From contig CAWBUL010000005.1 of the NCBI GenBank assembly GCA_963791885.1, positions 1,178,001 through 1,242,000 on the forward strand: a stretch of DNA of 64,000 nucleotides. The letters run 5' to 3'. The position numbers and the translations under genes were made by a program. This DNA comes from CAVSUZ01 sp963791885. GTDB lineage: Bacteria; Pseudomonadota; Alphaproteobacteria; Acetobacterales; Acetobacteraceae. The notes beneath the pieces were generated by a model. The model had not been told where the DNA came from, searched no databases, and saw only the letters and a list, made by a program, of their open reading frames with translations. This document shows positions 27,195-35,607 of this stretch, piece by piece; position 1 is the first letter of the stretch; the number at the start of each line of letters is the position of its first letter.

Positions 27195-29247
27195 AGACGC
27201 CAGCCGTCGAGGAGATCCCCGCGAGTAGAATATGCGTGTTATCGGATAGCCCCATTTGCAAGCCGACTGGCCCGCTCTGTTCGGACACAATTCCGCTTCC
27301 CTGGTACCCAGAGAGGTGGATCGCGTCCTGGCCCGGGACAAAATCCGCAACGGATAGCGTCCCCCCGGCATGGCCCTGGGTGATGTCGAAAATCGCTGCG
27401 CCGGCGCCGAGCATGACATCTGCCGCCGCATTACCTTCAATGAAGGTTAGAGCGCCGCTGCTGCCGATGATGGTGTCCAACCCGCTCACCGCGGATATTG
27501 TCGTGTCGCCGCTGCCCAATGTGACCGAAGCGGAAGGCCCCGATAACGTCAGGTCCACGGGGCCGGTGCCAGTGTCGATCATGTCGTTTCCCGTGCTGGC
27601 AACCGAGCCACCACTATTGCCCAAACTGTAGGTTGTAGAGGACGCCGGGGTCGTGGCCGGCGTCGACAGTGCCACGGCGTTCGTCGGTTGCGGAGAGGAA
27701 GAGAAGCTCAGAGACTGCGTTCCCGAACTCATGAGCGCCAGGGATCCCGGGTTTACAATAGTTCCATTACAGGCCACGGCATCCACATACAGGTTGCGAT
27801 CGGTCTCTGCTGTTCCGCCATAGGCATCGTTCAGAAAATCGACGGAGACCACGTGAGTGCCCGGCCCCCAATTGCCAAGGATATCGAAGATCTGGTCCTG
27901 ACCTGCTCCATGGTTCGCCGTGGCGGTCCGCACGCCGCCGATTTGGGTGCCGTCGACCGAGATCGAAAACTCGGCATTGCCGTTCCAAGCGTCTTCGCTG
28001 ATTGCAAGTGCGAGCGTATTGGCCCCGCTACCCAATACGCCCATAGGTCCCGGCGTATCCGTTGCAACCGTGAGCGACTGCGAACCTTGTCCCATGAGTG
28101 ACAAGGTTCCGGGGTTCGAGGCAACTCCGTCGTAGGACGCTGAATCGACGTAGAGATTGCGGTCCTCGTAAGAAGTGCCCCCATACGCATCATTCAGGAA
28201 ATCGACGGTCACGACATGCTGGCCCGCCCCCCAGTTGCCGGATACGGTGACCGTCTGCTCCTGCCCAATCGCGTGCGACGCAGTCGCAGTGAGCGTCCCA
28301 CCGACCTGCTTGCCGTCAACCGAGACGGTGTATTGCGCGTCACCCTCCCATGCGTCTTCGCTGACGTGGAGTACCAGATGGTCCGATCCGGATCCGATAT
28401 TGACGGGTGGTGGCAGAATCAGTGCTGGCGCGCCGAGCGGAACCGCGCCGGAAATCGCCGCCGAGCCACTTACGTCCTGGGTGTTGACGGTGGCGTATGC
28501 CCGCACGTAGTCGATCTTCATACTGGCGGGAAACTCGCTGGCGCTGGTTGGCTCACCGGGCCACGATCCCGGACCCCCGACAGCGAGGTCGAGCAGCATA
28601 TACATCGGCTGGTTCATGCTGGCCGGCGTCGGGGCTGACGCAATTGCCTTGCCGTCCATATAGAAGGTGATCGTGTTCGGCTCCCAATCCACACCGTAGG
28701 TGTGAAAGCCGCTTGATGTATTGGGCACGGTCAATGCCTGCGCATCGCTGCTCCAAACCCCGCCGGTGCTGCCGTGCGTTGTTGAATAAAGCGTCGTCGG
28801 GCTATTGCCGAGGACCTCGAATACATCGAGTTCCGAGCTGTACACGTTATCAGCCGGCAACATCCAGAAAGCAGGCCATAGCCCGGCGCCGGCCGGAAGC
28901 TCCGCACGGACCTCGAAGTATCCATAGAGTTGCGAAAAGTTGCCGAAGGTCGTGATCAGCCCGGAGTTGTAAGGTAAGTTGTAAGGGTTCGATCCGGGGG
29001 CCGCTGGCGTTGCAGTAATAGTGAGAATACCACCCTTGTCGGAGAATGGGTTTTCACCCACCGACGGATCGGAATAATACTCTGCCTCATTGTTCCCAGG
29101 CAGCGTTCGGGCTGACTCACCCCCGTATGGATAGGTGGTCATCCATCCCTGACTTCCATCAGGCGACGACACAAACGTATTGAATTCGTCATCGAAAGTA
29201 AGGGAGGCGGAGCTGAGGACGGGTAATTGCTCGAGAACGAATGCCAT
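27187..29247 (-). CDS. Large extracellular GH16 glycanase with two CBM repeats
   Basis: Protein of 686 residues. The GH16 catalytic domain spans about 15-260, with E139-L-D-V-F-E144 as active site. Two tandem repeats of about 95 residues (about 285-400 and 405-510, each with SEDAWxGxAxxxxSVDG and VDFLNDAYGG) resemble calcium-dependent xylan-binding modules of CBM60 type. The C-terminal 150 residues are Gly/Ser/Thr-rich with regular beta repeats, like type I secretion substrates, and there is no Sec signal. Compare ExsH of succinoglycan loci. No transporter for it is in the window. Confidence 0.85.
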   Translation of the reverse strand: MAFVLEQLPVLSSASLTFDDEFNTFVSSPDGSQGWMTTYPYGGESARTLPGNNEAEYYSDPSVGENPFSDKGGILTITATPAAPGSNPYNLPYNSGLITTFGNFSQLYGYFEVRAELPAGAGLWPAFWMLPADNVYSSELDVFEVLGNSPTTLYSTTHGSTGGVWSSDAQALTVPNTSSGFHTYGVDWEPNTITFYMDGKAIASAPTPASMNQPMYMLLDLAVGGPGSWPGEPTSASEFPASMKIDYVRAYATVNTQDVSGSAAISGAVPLGAPALILPPPVNIGSGSDHLVLHVSEDAWEGDAQYTVSVDGKQVGGTLTATASHAIGQEQTVTVSGNWGAGQHVVTVDFLNDAYGGTSYEDRNLYVDSASYDGVASNPGTLSLMGQGSQSLTVATDTPGPMGVLGSGANTLALAISEDAWNGNAEFSISVDGTQIGGVRTATANHGAGQDQIFDILGNWGPGTHVVSVDFLNDAYGGTAETDRNLYVDAVACNGTIVNPGSLALMSSGTQSLSFSSSPQPTNAVALSTPATTPASSTTYSLGNSGGSVASTGNDMIDTGTGPVDLTLSGPSASVTLGSGDTTISAVSGLDTIIGSSGALTFIEGNAAADVMLGAGAAIFDITQGHAGGTLSVADFVPGQDAIHLSGYQGSGIVSEQSGPVGLQMGLSDNTHILLAGISSTAGVFN

Positions 29248-29488
29248 TGGTTTCTACCTGAGGCTGGAAAAGGCGGCGAAAACTAAAATTGGTTGTTGTC
29301 CTGCTATCGAATTATTCGGTCTGGCTGTTGTTCCGGGCCGCGAGAGTTCTTTGCGTTTAGATCACAGGAAATTGAGACTTCGCAACCCAATTCGGCAGCA
29401 AGCATTGAGAATAATGCGTTGAGGTTGCGTTAACGTCAGACCGAATTAGGAACGCATCCCTAATAGAAGCCTGACGCTGGATCCGTGG
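29248..29488. promoter_or_regulatory. AT-rich upstream region of the large GH16 gene
   Basis: About 240 bp of unusually AT-rich DNA between the GH16 start and the next IS end. It probably holds the GH16 promoter. Its low GC compared with neighbours suggests silencing or a transferred origin. No clear operator was found. Confidence 0.4.
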
Positions 29489-29514
29489 TGACCCTGCCCC
29501 CAAACTGTCCTCAC

Positions 29515-30366
29515 TCATAACCAGAATCCGTTCTGGTTGTGGTCCGTCCTGGACCGGGTTGCGAACTCGTTCGGAGTAAGTCCACGCAGGCTGGTGTGGG
29601 GCCGATGGGCATTATAGTCGGGCCGCCAAGCTTCGATGATCCTCCGGGCTGCGGGCAAGCCCTGGAAGACGTGCTCATTGAGGCATTCGTCGCGCAAGCG
29701 ACCGTTCAGGCTCTCGACGAATGCGTTCTGCACTGGCTTGCCGGGGGCGATGTAGTGCCAGCCGACACCGCGATCTTGCCGCCAACTCAGCACCACATGC
29801 GACGTCAGCTCGGTCCCGTTGTCGCTGACCACCAGCAAGGGGGCGCCGCGCCGTTCTACGATGTAATTGAGTTCGCGCACCACCCTGCGACCGGACAGCG
29901 ATGTATCCACCACCAGCGCCAGGCATTCGCGGGTGAAGTCGTCCACCACCACAAGCACCCGAAAGCGGCGGCCGTCGGCCAGTACGTCGGAGACGAAGTC
30001 CAGGCTCCAGCGCTGGTTCGGACCCTGTGGCAACGTCATTGGCGCGCGCGTTCCCAAAGCCCGCTTGCGACCGCCACGCCGCCGCACAACCAGTCGTTCC
30101 TCGCGGTAGAGCCGGAACAGCTTCTTGTGATTTAGCATGATCCCTTCTCGCCGCAGCAGAATATGCAAACGCCGATATCCGAACCGGCGCCGCTCGGCCG
30201 CCAACGCGCGGAGCCGCGTGCGAACCGCAGCGTCGCCGCCACGGCGCGATAGGTAACGGAACACCTTCGGTGCAATGCTCAGCAGCGAACAGGCACGCCA
30301 CTGCGAATAGCTCTTCTCTTCAATCGCCCAGATCACAGCTTTCCGCCGCAAGCCGGGCGTCAGAAG
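29515..30366 (-). CDS. IS3-family OrfB transposase, entered by -1 frameshift
   Basis: Catalytic part of about 283 residues in the frame entered at the A6C slippery site near 30366. Order: HTH_21-like (RFGYRRLHILLRREG), WSLDFVSDVLADG for D1, LLVVSDNGTELTS for D2, and FVESLNGRLRDECLNEH for the glutamate. All three catalytic residues are present and no internal stop occurs, so the element could be active. Confidence 0.9.
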   Translation of the reverse strand, partial: LLTPGLRRKAVIWAIEEKSYSQWRACSLLSIAPKVFRYLSRRGGDAAVRTRLRALAAERRRFGYRRLHILLRREGIMLNHKKLFRLYREERLVVRRRGGRKRALGTRAPMTLPQGPNQRWSLDFVSDVLADGRRFRVLVVVDDFTRECLALVVDTSLSGRRVVRELNYIVERRGAPLLVVSDNGTELTSHVVLSWRQDRGVGWHYIAPGKPVQNAFVESLNGRLRDECLNEHVFQGLPAARRIIEAWRPDYNAHRPHTSLRGLTPNEFATRSRTDHNQNGFWL

Positions 30367-30626
30367 TTTTTTCCCAAGGCTTCCTTCAGCGTCGCCACAT
30401 CCAGCACCGATTCCGCCAGCAGCTTCTTCAGCTTGCGGTTCTCCTCTTCCAGAGCCTTCAGTCTCTTGGCGTCCGAGATCTCCATCCCGCCGTAGCGCGA
30501 GCGCCAATTGTAGAACGTCGCGTCGCTGATCCCGTGCTTGCGGCACAGCTCCGTTACCGGCAGTCCTGCCTGATGGTCTTTCAGCACACCGATGATCTGC
30601 TCCTCAGTGAACCGGCTCTTCCTCAT
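30360..30626 (-). CDS. IS3-family OrfA
   Basis: DNA-binding protein of 88 residues. It has a helix-turn-helix (EEQIIGVLKDHQAG, GISDATFYNWRSRYGG) and a leucine-zipper helix (LKALEEENRKLKKLLAES). The end of the gene contains A AAA AAC read as GGA AAA AAC just before its stop, a perfect -1 slippery heptamer for making the OrfAB fusion. Confidence 0.9.
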   Translation of the reverse strand: MRKSRFTEEQIIGVLKDHQAGLPVTELCRKHGISDATFYNWRSRYGGMEISDAKRLKALEEENRKLKKLLAESVLDVATLKEALGKNF

Positions 30627-30903
30627 CTTCCGTCTCCTGGCGGGAACGGACTCTAGCTCAGAGCGGGGACATTTCAGGGGGCAGGGTCACAGGATGTCAG
30701 CGCGGATCGCTGCGGCGTTCATCGCCGCTACAGCCCCTCATACAGAACGCTTGCTCTATGAGTTCTCGAAAACTGACATGGACAGGACGTCACTGGCGAC
30801 GACGTGTCAGAGGCTGGGGAGCGTCTGACCGCAACTCAGCCGAGGCATCCGCTTCGGATGGAGCCCAAGGTTCCATCTGCGGATGGTGAGATGATCTTGA
30901 GCC

Positions 30904-31005
30904 TTGAGCCTGGCCCCAACCTTGGACCACGTTGACTGAGAATCCCCGGGCTTGTTGAGCCTGGCCCCAACCTTGGACCACGTTGACTGAGAATCCCCGG
31001 GCTTG
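30904..31005. repeat. 51-bp tandem duplication of an IS terminus
   Basis: The unit starting TTGAGCCTGGCCCCAACC occurs at 30904-30954 and again at 30955-31005. It includes the full right terminal repeat of the IS407-type element and the first bases of the palindrome. The second copy is the true end of IS copy 2; the first is an extra end outside it. Confidence 0.85.
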
Positions 31006-31050
31006 TTTTGCCTCAGGTCAGGCATGCCTGAGCTGAGGCAAAACAAGCCC
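30999..31050. terminator. Near-perfect 26-bp-arm palindrome at the end of IS copy 2
   Basis: The arms 30999-31024 and 31025-31050 are complementary at 25 of 26 positions with no loop. They cover the last codons and stop of OrfB. In copy 1 the arm inside OrfB lacks 3 bp. The cruciform could end transcription leaving the IS. Confidence 0.7.
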
Positions 31051-31852
31051 GCGCGAGCGGGGTTTGGTTGCCGATCGCGCTGTGTGGACGGACCTCATTG
31101 TAATCCCTCCGCCAAGCTTCGCATTTAGCCGCCGCGTCGTCGAGGCTGAGGAACCAAAAGACGTTGAGACATTCGGTCCGGAACTTGCCATTGAACGACT
31201 CCGCAAAGGCATTGTCGGTCGGCTTGCCCGGGCGGGAGAAGTCCAACGCCACCCCATGCATCCACGCCCAGAGGTCCAGCTCCTTGGAGATAAACTCCGG
31301 CCCGTTATCCACCCGGATGCATTTCGGGCGGCCATGGATCGTCGCGATCCGCTCCAACGTGGCCACCACATCGGCGCCGCGATAGCTCAGCCGCACATCG
31401 ATCGCCGGCGAGATCCGGGTAAAGTTGTCGACGATGGTCAGAACGCGGATCTTGCGGCCGTCGAACAGCTGGTCGGACAGGAAGTCCATCGACCAACACT
31501 CGTTCGCAGCCGTGGCGATCACGCGGTCCTGGCGCTGTTTCGCCGAGACCTTCCGTTTCGGTGTCTTCCTGCGCAACTGCAAACCCTCCTCCCGGTAGAG
31601 CCGTCGCGTCCGCTTGTGGTTGACGCCCCAGCCTTCCCGTCGAAGCAGGATGTGGATGCGCCGATAGCCATATCGCACGCGGCTCTCGGCCAACTCGTGG
31701 ATGCGTTTGCGGAGACTGGCCTGCTCGGGACGGCGATGCCTGTAGTGGTATGTCGAACGGTCGAAACGAAGAGCACCACAGGCACGCCGGATGCTGATCC
31801 GGTAACTGGTGCGCAGATATTCGACCAGGTCCCGGGCCCGAGCAGGCTTCAT
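31013..31852 (-). CDS. IS3-family OrfB transposase (copy 2)
   Basis: Same protein as at 6896-7732, with 279 residues because one Cys codon is inserted near the C-terminus (LARACFASAQ). The catalytic D, D and E segments are unchanged. The ATG overlaps the OrfA stop as ATGA. Confidence 0.9.
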   Translation of the reverse strand: MKPARARDLVEYLRTSYRISIRRACGALRFDRSTYHYRHRRPEQASLRKRIHELAESRVRYGYRRIHILLRREGWGVNHKRTRRLYREEGLQLRRKTPKRKVSAKQRQDRVIATAANECWSMDFLSDQLFDGRKIRVLTIVDNFTRISPAIDVRLSYRGADVVATLERIATIHGRPKCIRVDNGPEFISKELDLWAWMHGVALDFSRPGKPTDNAFAESFNGKFRTECLNVFWFLSLDDAAAKCEAWRRDYNEVRPHSAIGNQTPLARACFASAQACLT

Positions 31853-32115
31853 AACTTTCTTTTGACAACGTCCTGCAGCATGACTTTGTCCAGCGAAAGG
31901 TCGGCCACCAGCCGTTTCAGGCGCGCGTTCTCTTCTTCCAGGAGCTTCAGCCGCTTCATCTCCGACGGCATCAGCCCGCCATACTTCTTGCGCCATCGGT
32001 AATAGGTCTGAATTGAGATGCCGGCCTTCCGGCACACCTCCTCGACCGCCACACCCTGCTCGGCCTGCTGCAGGATGAAGGCGATCTGCTGCTCGCTGAA
32101 CCGCGATTGCTTCAT
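31849..32115 (-). CDS. IS3-family OrfA (copy 2)
   Basis: Protein of 88 residues identical in appearance to OrfA of copy 1, with helix-turn-helix and C-terminal zipper helix. It lies at the right end of the inverted element. Confidence 0.9.
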   Translation of the reverse strand: MKQSRFSEQQIAFILQQAEQGVAVEEVCRKAGISIQTYYRWRKKYGGLMPSEMKRLKLLEEENARLKRLVADLSLDKVMLQDVVKRKL

Positions 32116-32380
32116 CGGCCAACCCCCTCGGTTGCCTCCTGGCCAAACCTAGCGGGTTTTTCTCAGTCAAAACGGTCCAGTTTGCCGGGAGCAGGTCATG
32201 TGATTACGGAGGAGATTGCCTCGGCATTTCGCGCTTGAAATAGCGATGGCATTCTCGTGCGTGCACTGGCTTGTGAACATCGAAGATGCCGTCTTCCGCA
32301 TATACGTGTTGCAGAGGAAAGCGGCTGTGGCACTTCAATGCCCACGCGTTAGGAGAGTGCGAAATAGTTCAACATTTTGA

Positions 32381-33183
32381 AACACGAGGGCGGTCAACGA
32401 CCGCGGGATTCCACTGATGGTCTATTGGCATGATGTGTTCACGCACCGCAACTGCGCGCCAGCTGAATTGCTGGCTAGCTTTTGTGCGAATTCGAACTTT
32501 ACAGCATCGGTGTACGAAAACTTGTTCGGCGTGAAGGCGGTTGTTATCCCGCCCCTGATCGATCGGACGCTGTACGAGGCGGATTGTATCGGGGCAGACT
32601 GCGTGACCTTCGTCAATCCGCATCCAGACAAAGGCGCGGTTCTGGCGACCGAGATTGCCGCCCGGTGCCCTGATATTACCTTCGAATTCGTCGAATCGTG
32701 GATGCTTGACCCGGCAACACGGCGGTGGCTGTTCCGGCGGCTATCCGAACTTCCCAACGTCCGGCTTACGCCGCGCCAGTCTGACATGCGCCCGATTTAC
32801 GGCGGACCCGTATTCTGCTTGCACCCAGTCAATGTGCGGAGGGCTGGGGACGCGTGGCGTCAGAAGCTCACGTCAGCGGGATTCCCGTCGTCGGATCGCG
32901 GCTCGGCGGCCTGATCGAGGCGATCGGGCCCGGCGGCATGCTGATTGATCCCGCGGCGCCGGCGGAGGTTTGGTGCAAGGCGCTGCGAACGCTGTGGCGT
33001 GATAAGCAATGCTATGCCGGGCTGTCGGACGCCGCGAGGCGCTATTCGAAGCGCGACGATGTCAGCGAATCCGTACTGATGGATCGAATGTTCGCGGAGA
33101 TCGAGTCGGCGATCGCGTTGCGGAACGCCCTGCGCAACGCAGCTGCCCAAGCGGCCACCCCCAGGGAATTCGCAGATGGATAA
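32381..33183 (+). pseudogene. GT4 glycosyltransferase, 5'-truncated and frameshifted
   Basis: The open frame starts after a stop at 32378 and reads like the middle of a GT-B enzyme (IPLMVYWHDVFTHRN, NSNFTASVYENLFG, VTFVNPHPDKG). Near 32810 the frame changes and the donor-site end continues LLAPSQCAEGWGRVASEAH and GIPVVGSRLGGLIEAIG. The N-terminal domain is missing, lost next to the IS at 32198. It was probably part of the EPS locus before the IS arrived. Confidence 0.7.
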
Positions 33184-34042
33184 TACGCGAACAGCTCTCT
33201 TGCTTCGGACGAACCGCTTCGGCGCGATGGAACAGGCGTTTCTTTCGGCGCTCCGGCTTGAGACCGGGCTTTATGTCGCTGTGGTTGTGGACGAAACCGC
33301 TGGACCGATCGACTGTGGCGCGTTTACAAAAATTAGCGTGACACGCCCCGGAGCCGCCCGGCTCGGGCTTTATTGTCCACGGGACTTTACCTGGCGTTGC
33401 GGCGATTATGGTCTGTATCTTGCGCGGCGGGCGATGCCGGCCGTCGAGCATTTTTGGCAGATTGAACCCGATGTCAGAGGTGCATTTTCCAGTTGGGGAG
33501 ATCTGTTCCGGATCTTCGATGCAGATCCAGATGCGGATTTGATCGGCTTCGACCTTCGGCCGTCGGAGCCGGACCACTGGTGGTATCCGTCCATGCTGCA
33601 GCGAACGCAGGAGATTTACCGGTGCCTGTTCGGGCTTACGCGATTCTCGGCACGCGCCCTCGATTATTGCTATGCCGCGCGGCGCCGTAATTTTTATAAT
33701 GTATGGGCACGCGTAATGTGGCCCAACGACGAGACTTTCACGGCAACAATTCTTGTGAACGCCGGGATGAGGGTGCGCGACGCAAACACCTTTGGTCCTA
33801 CTGTCTATACGCGCGACAGCTTCTGCTATACCACGGTGTTCCGGGGCGAAGAGTTCGCGACAGCGGCCTCGCCGGGACTTGTGTATCACCCCGTGCTTTG
33901 GGGCGAAGATTATGAGCGCAGGGTGGCGAGGCTTCACAGCAGTCCTCGATTCGAACATATGAGACGCCGGCTGGTGAAGGCGGTCATGACCAGCGGTCAC
34001 CGAGGGCTGCTCGGATCTCTGAGGAGGGCATTGCCAAGTTAA
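33176..34042 (+). CDS. Uncharacterised protein, possibly glycan-related
   Basis: Protein of 288 residues with no signal peptide or membrane helix. It starts TALLLRTNRFGAMEQAFLSALR and is rich in Trp, Tyr and Arg (FWQIEPDVRGAF, DHWWYPSM). The acidic segment IFDADPDADLIGFD could be a DxD-like site. It overlaps the end of the decayed glycosyltransferase by 8 bp, which suggests a shared EPS operon. I recognise no family. Confidence 0.55.
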   Translation: MDNTRTALLLRTNRFGAMEQAFLSALRLETGLYVAVVVDETAGPIDCGAFTKISVTRPGAARLGLYCPRDFTWRCGDYGLYLARRAMPAVEHFWQIEPDVRGAFSSWGDLFRIFDADPDADLIGFDLRPSEPDHWWYPSMLQRTQEIYRCLFGLTRFSARALDYCYAARRRNFYNVWARVMWPNDETFTATILVNAGMRVRDANTFGPTVYTRDSFCYTTVFRGEEFATAASPGLVYHPVLWGEDYERRVARLHSSPRFEHMRRRLVKAVMTSGHRGLLGSLRRALPS

Positions 34043-34059
34043 CCGATTGAAGAACAAAT

Positions 34060-35101
34060 TGGGGCGTTAGTTGTTTGGTCCCGGGATGAGGTGACGCGGG
34101 TTGAGTTTGAAGATTTCTGGTGTTGTCGTCCAGGCGTGGCAGACGGCTTCGAACGGGGTCTTCCACCTGAGCGCCTTGAGATGCTTGGCAAAGTTATAGG
34201 CCGACACGAAGGTGAGGACGTGGGCTTTGAGGCTTTCCAGATCGGAATAATGGAACGCCTTAATGGTCGCCTCTTTGACGGTTCGGTTCATGCGTTCTGC
34301 CTGACCGTTCGTCCAAGGGTGATACGGCTTGGTGAGCTTGTGCTTGATGCCGTTCTCATTGCAGACGCGATCGAAAATGTGGGGGCCGAGATATCGCCTG
34401 GTCGGCCCGTTGCGGTTCTTTGGCAGATCGGCGAACGCCATGCCGTTGTCGGTCAGCACGGTGTGGATTGCATACGGGAATGCGTTGACCGCGCCGCGCA
34501 GGAAATCGGCGCCGTTCATCTTGCCGGCGGCGTCGCGGAACTCGACGTAGGTGAACTTCGAGACCCGGTCGATGGCGAGGAACATGTTGAGCTTGCCCTC
34601 GGCCAAGCGCAGCTCGCAGATGTCGATGTGGACGTAGCCAATGGCCGCCTCGGCGAACTTGCCCCGCTTGGATGCGTGATCTGGGTTCTCGGGCAGCCGG
34701 GAGATGCCATGGCGCTCCAGGCAGCGATGCAGGCTGGATCGGGTGAGCTTGGGGATGCTGTCACGTAGGCATCCGAGCACGTCGTCGAGCGCCAGCAGGG
34801 TGCGCCGTCGGAACTCCACGATCATGGCTTCCTCGACCGCGGTCAGGACAGTGCTGTGAGGGGCGCGCGGCCCCATCGGAGCGTCATCGGTGGTAGCCCG
34901 GGCCCGCCACTTGGCAACCGTGTTGCGGCTCAGACCATAGTGCTTGGCCAAGGCGCCGCTCGTCTCTTTCGACGCTTGGAGCTCGGCTCGAACTCGCGGC
35001 GTCGTTCGGGCTGAGCCGTGAAGACTGCCTGCCATAGCGCCTCCTCTCCCTCTCGGGTCAGGTTAGCGTCACGACTCTCCGGGACCAAACACCTAATGAC
35101 A
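34060..35101 (-). mobile_element. IS481-family element
   Basis: About 1.04 kb. Both ends contain TGTTTGGTCCCGG near the border (34071 on the plus strand and the complement near 35091), preceded by TTAG-like ends. The right terminus is TGTCATTAG at 35101; the left terminus is less exact, so its coordinate is approximate. One open transposase gene fills it. Confidence 0.8.
34067..35035 (-). CDS. IS481-family transposase
   Basis: Transposase of 322 residues. The helix-turn-helix (GALAKHYGLSRNTVAKWRAR) is followed by the rve core: YVHIDICELRLAEG for D1, TVLTDNGMAFADL for D2, and PWTNGQAERMNRTVKEAT for the glutamate. It ends PRHLIPGPNN at the element border. The gene is intact. Confidence 0.9.
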   Translation of the reverse strand: MAGSLHGSARTTPRVRAELQASKETSGALAKHYGLSRNTVAKWRARATTDDAPMGPRAPHSTVLTAVEEAMIVEFRRRTLLALDDVLGCLRDSIPKLTRSSLHRCLERHGISRLPENPDHASKRGKFAEAAIGYVHIDICELRLAEGKLNMFLAIDRVSKFTYVEFRDAAGKMNGADFLRGAVNAFPYAIHTVLTDNGMAFADLPKNRNGPTRRYLGPHIFDRVCNENGIKHKLTKPYHPWTNGQAERMNRTVKEATIKAFHYSDLESLKAHVLTFVSAYNFAKHLKALRWKTPFEAVCHAWTTTPEIFKLNPRHLIPGPNN

Positions 35102-35607
35102 GGAGATTCCGTTTGCGGCACCCAGTCCGCGCCGTTCGACAAAGTCTTGGCTCAGGAGCAGTGGGCATTCTCAGAGCTACTTGTCTACCCGACGGTAAGT
35201 TGCACAAAGCTCTTGGACCTCGTGCTCTTAAATTGTCCAGGCAACGATCTCTTTGCGGAGCTTTCGGGATGGCGGACTGCAGTGGCGCGATGAAGCCCCA
35301 TAGCAGAATCGGTGCACAGTTCGAAGGCCACAGAGCAGAATGGGCCACCCTGGGTATCCAGTGGGGGATTTCAAATGCCGGGTCCCAATGTTCCAAGCGA
35401 TTTCCGTCAGCCAAAATCCGTCCCGCCGACTCTCCGGATGAGCCGCGGAGGGCGACACGATGACGCCAGCGAGTTGCGCTGATTGAATTCGACGCGCCCC
35501 GTGCGGGGGGAGACCGGGACGCTATCAATTGAGATCCTTGTACCGAACAACGAGAACGCAGGAGTTGGGCCCGCGTAATTCTTTGAGACAAAGCCCTATA
35601 TAGGTGA
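35102..35607. other. 506 bp without an identifiable gene
   Basis: Short open frames occur on both strands but none reads convincingly as a protein family. It may include the damaged upstream part of the large gene that begins at 35608, or a promoter region rearranged by the IS481. Confidence 0.35.

Larger units (their letters stand above)
29489..30689 (-). mobile_element. IS3-family element, complete
   Basis: Both ends read TGACCCTGCCCCC into the element (29489 on the plus strand, and complement ending at 30689). The length is 1201 bp. The two ORFs are intact with a classic slippery site between them. The 4-bp flanks (GTGG and CAGG) do not match, so either the target duplication has been lost or the flanks were rearranged. 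Confidence 0.9.
30955..32198 (-). mobile_element. IS3-family (IS407-type) element, copy 2 (inverted)
   Basis: Near-identical to 6550-7790 but on the opposite strand. The ends are TTGAGCCTGG at 30955 and the complement of TGACCTGCTC ending at 32198. It differs by a 3-bp insertion in the terminal palindrome and a few substitutions (one Cys to Arg in OrfB). No matching target duplication is seen, probably because of the extra terminus on the left. It cut off the 5' end of a glycosyltransferase gene at 32.4 kb. Confidence 0.85.

Noticed and set aside
33062..34057. Minus-strand 331-codon frame
   Set aside because: Antisense to the decayed glycosyltransferase and the hypothetical gene at 33176-34042; no recognisable protein features.
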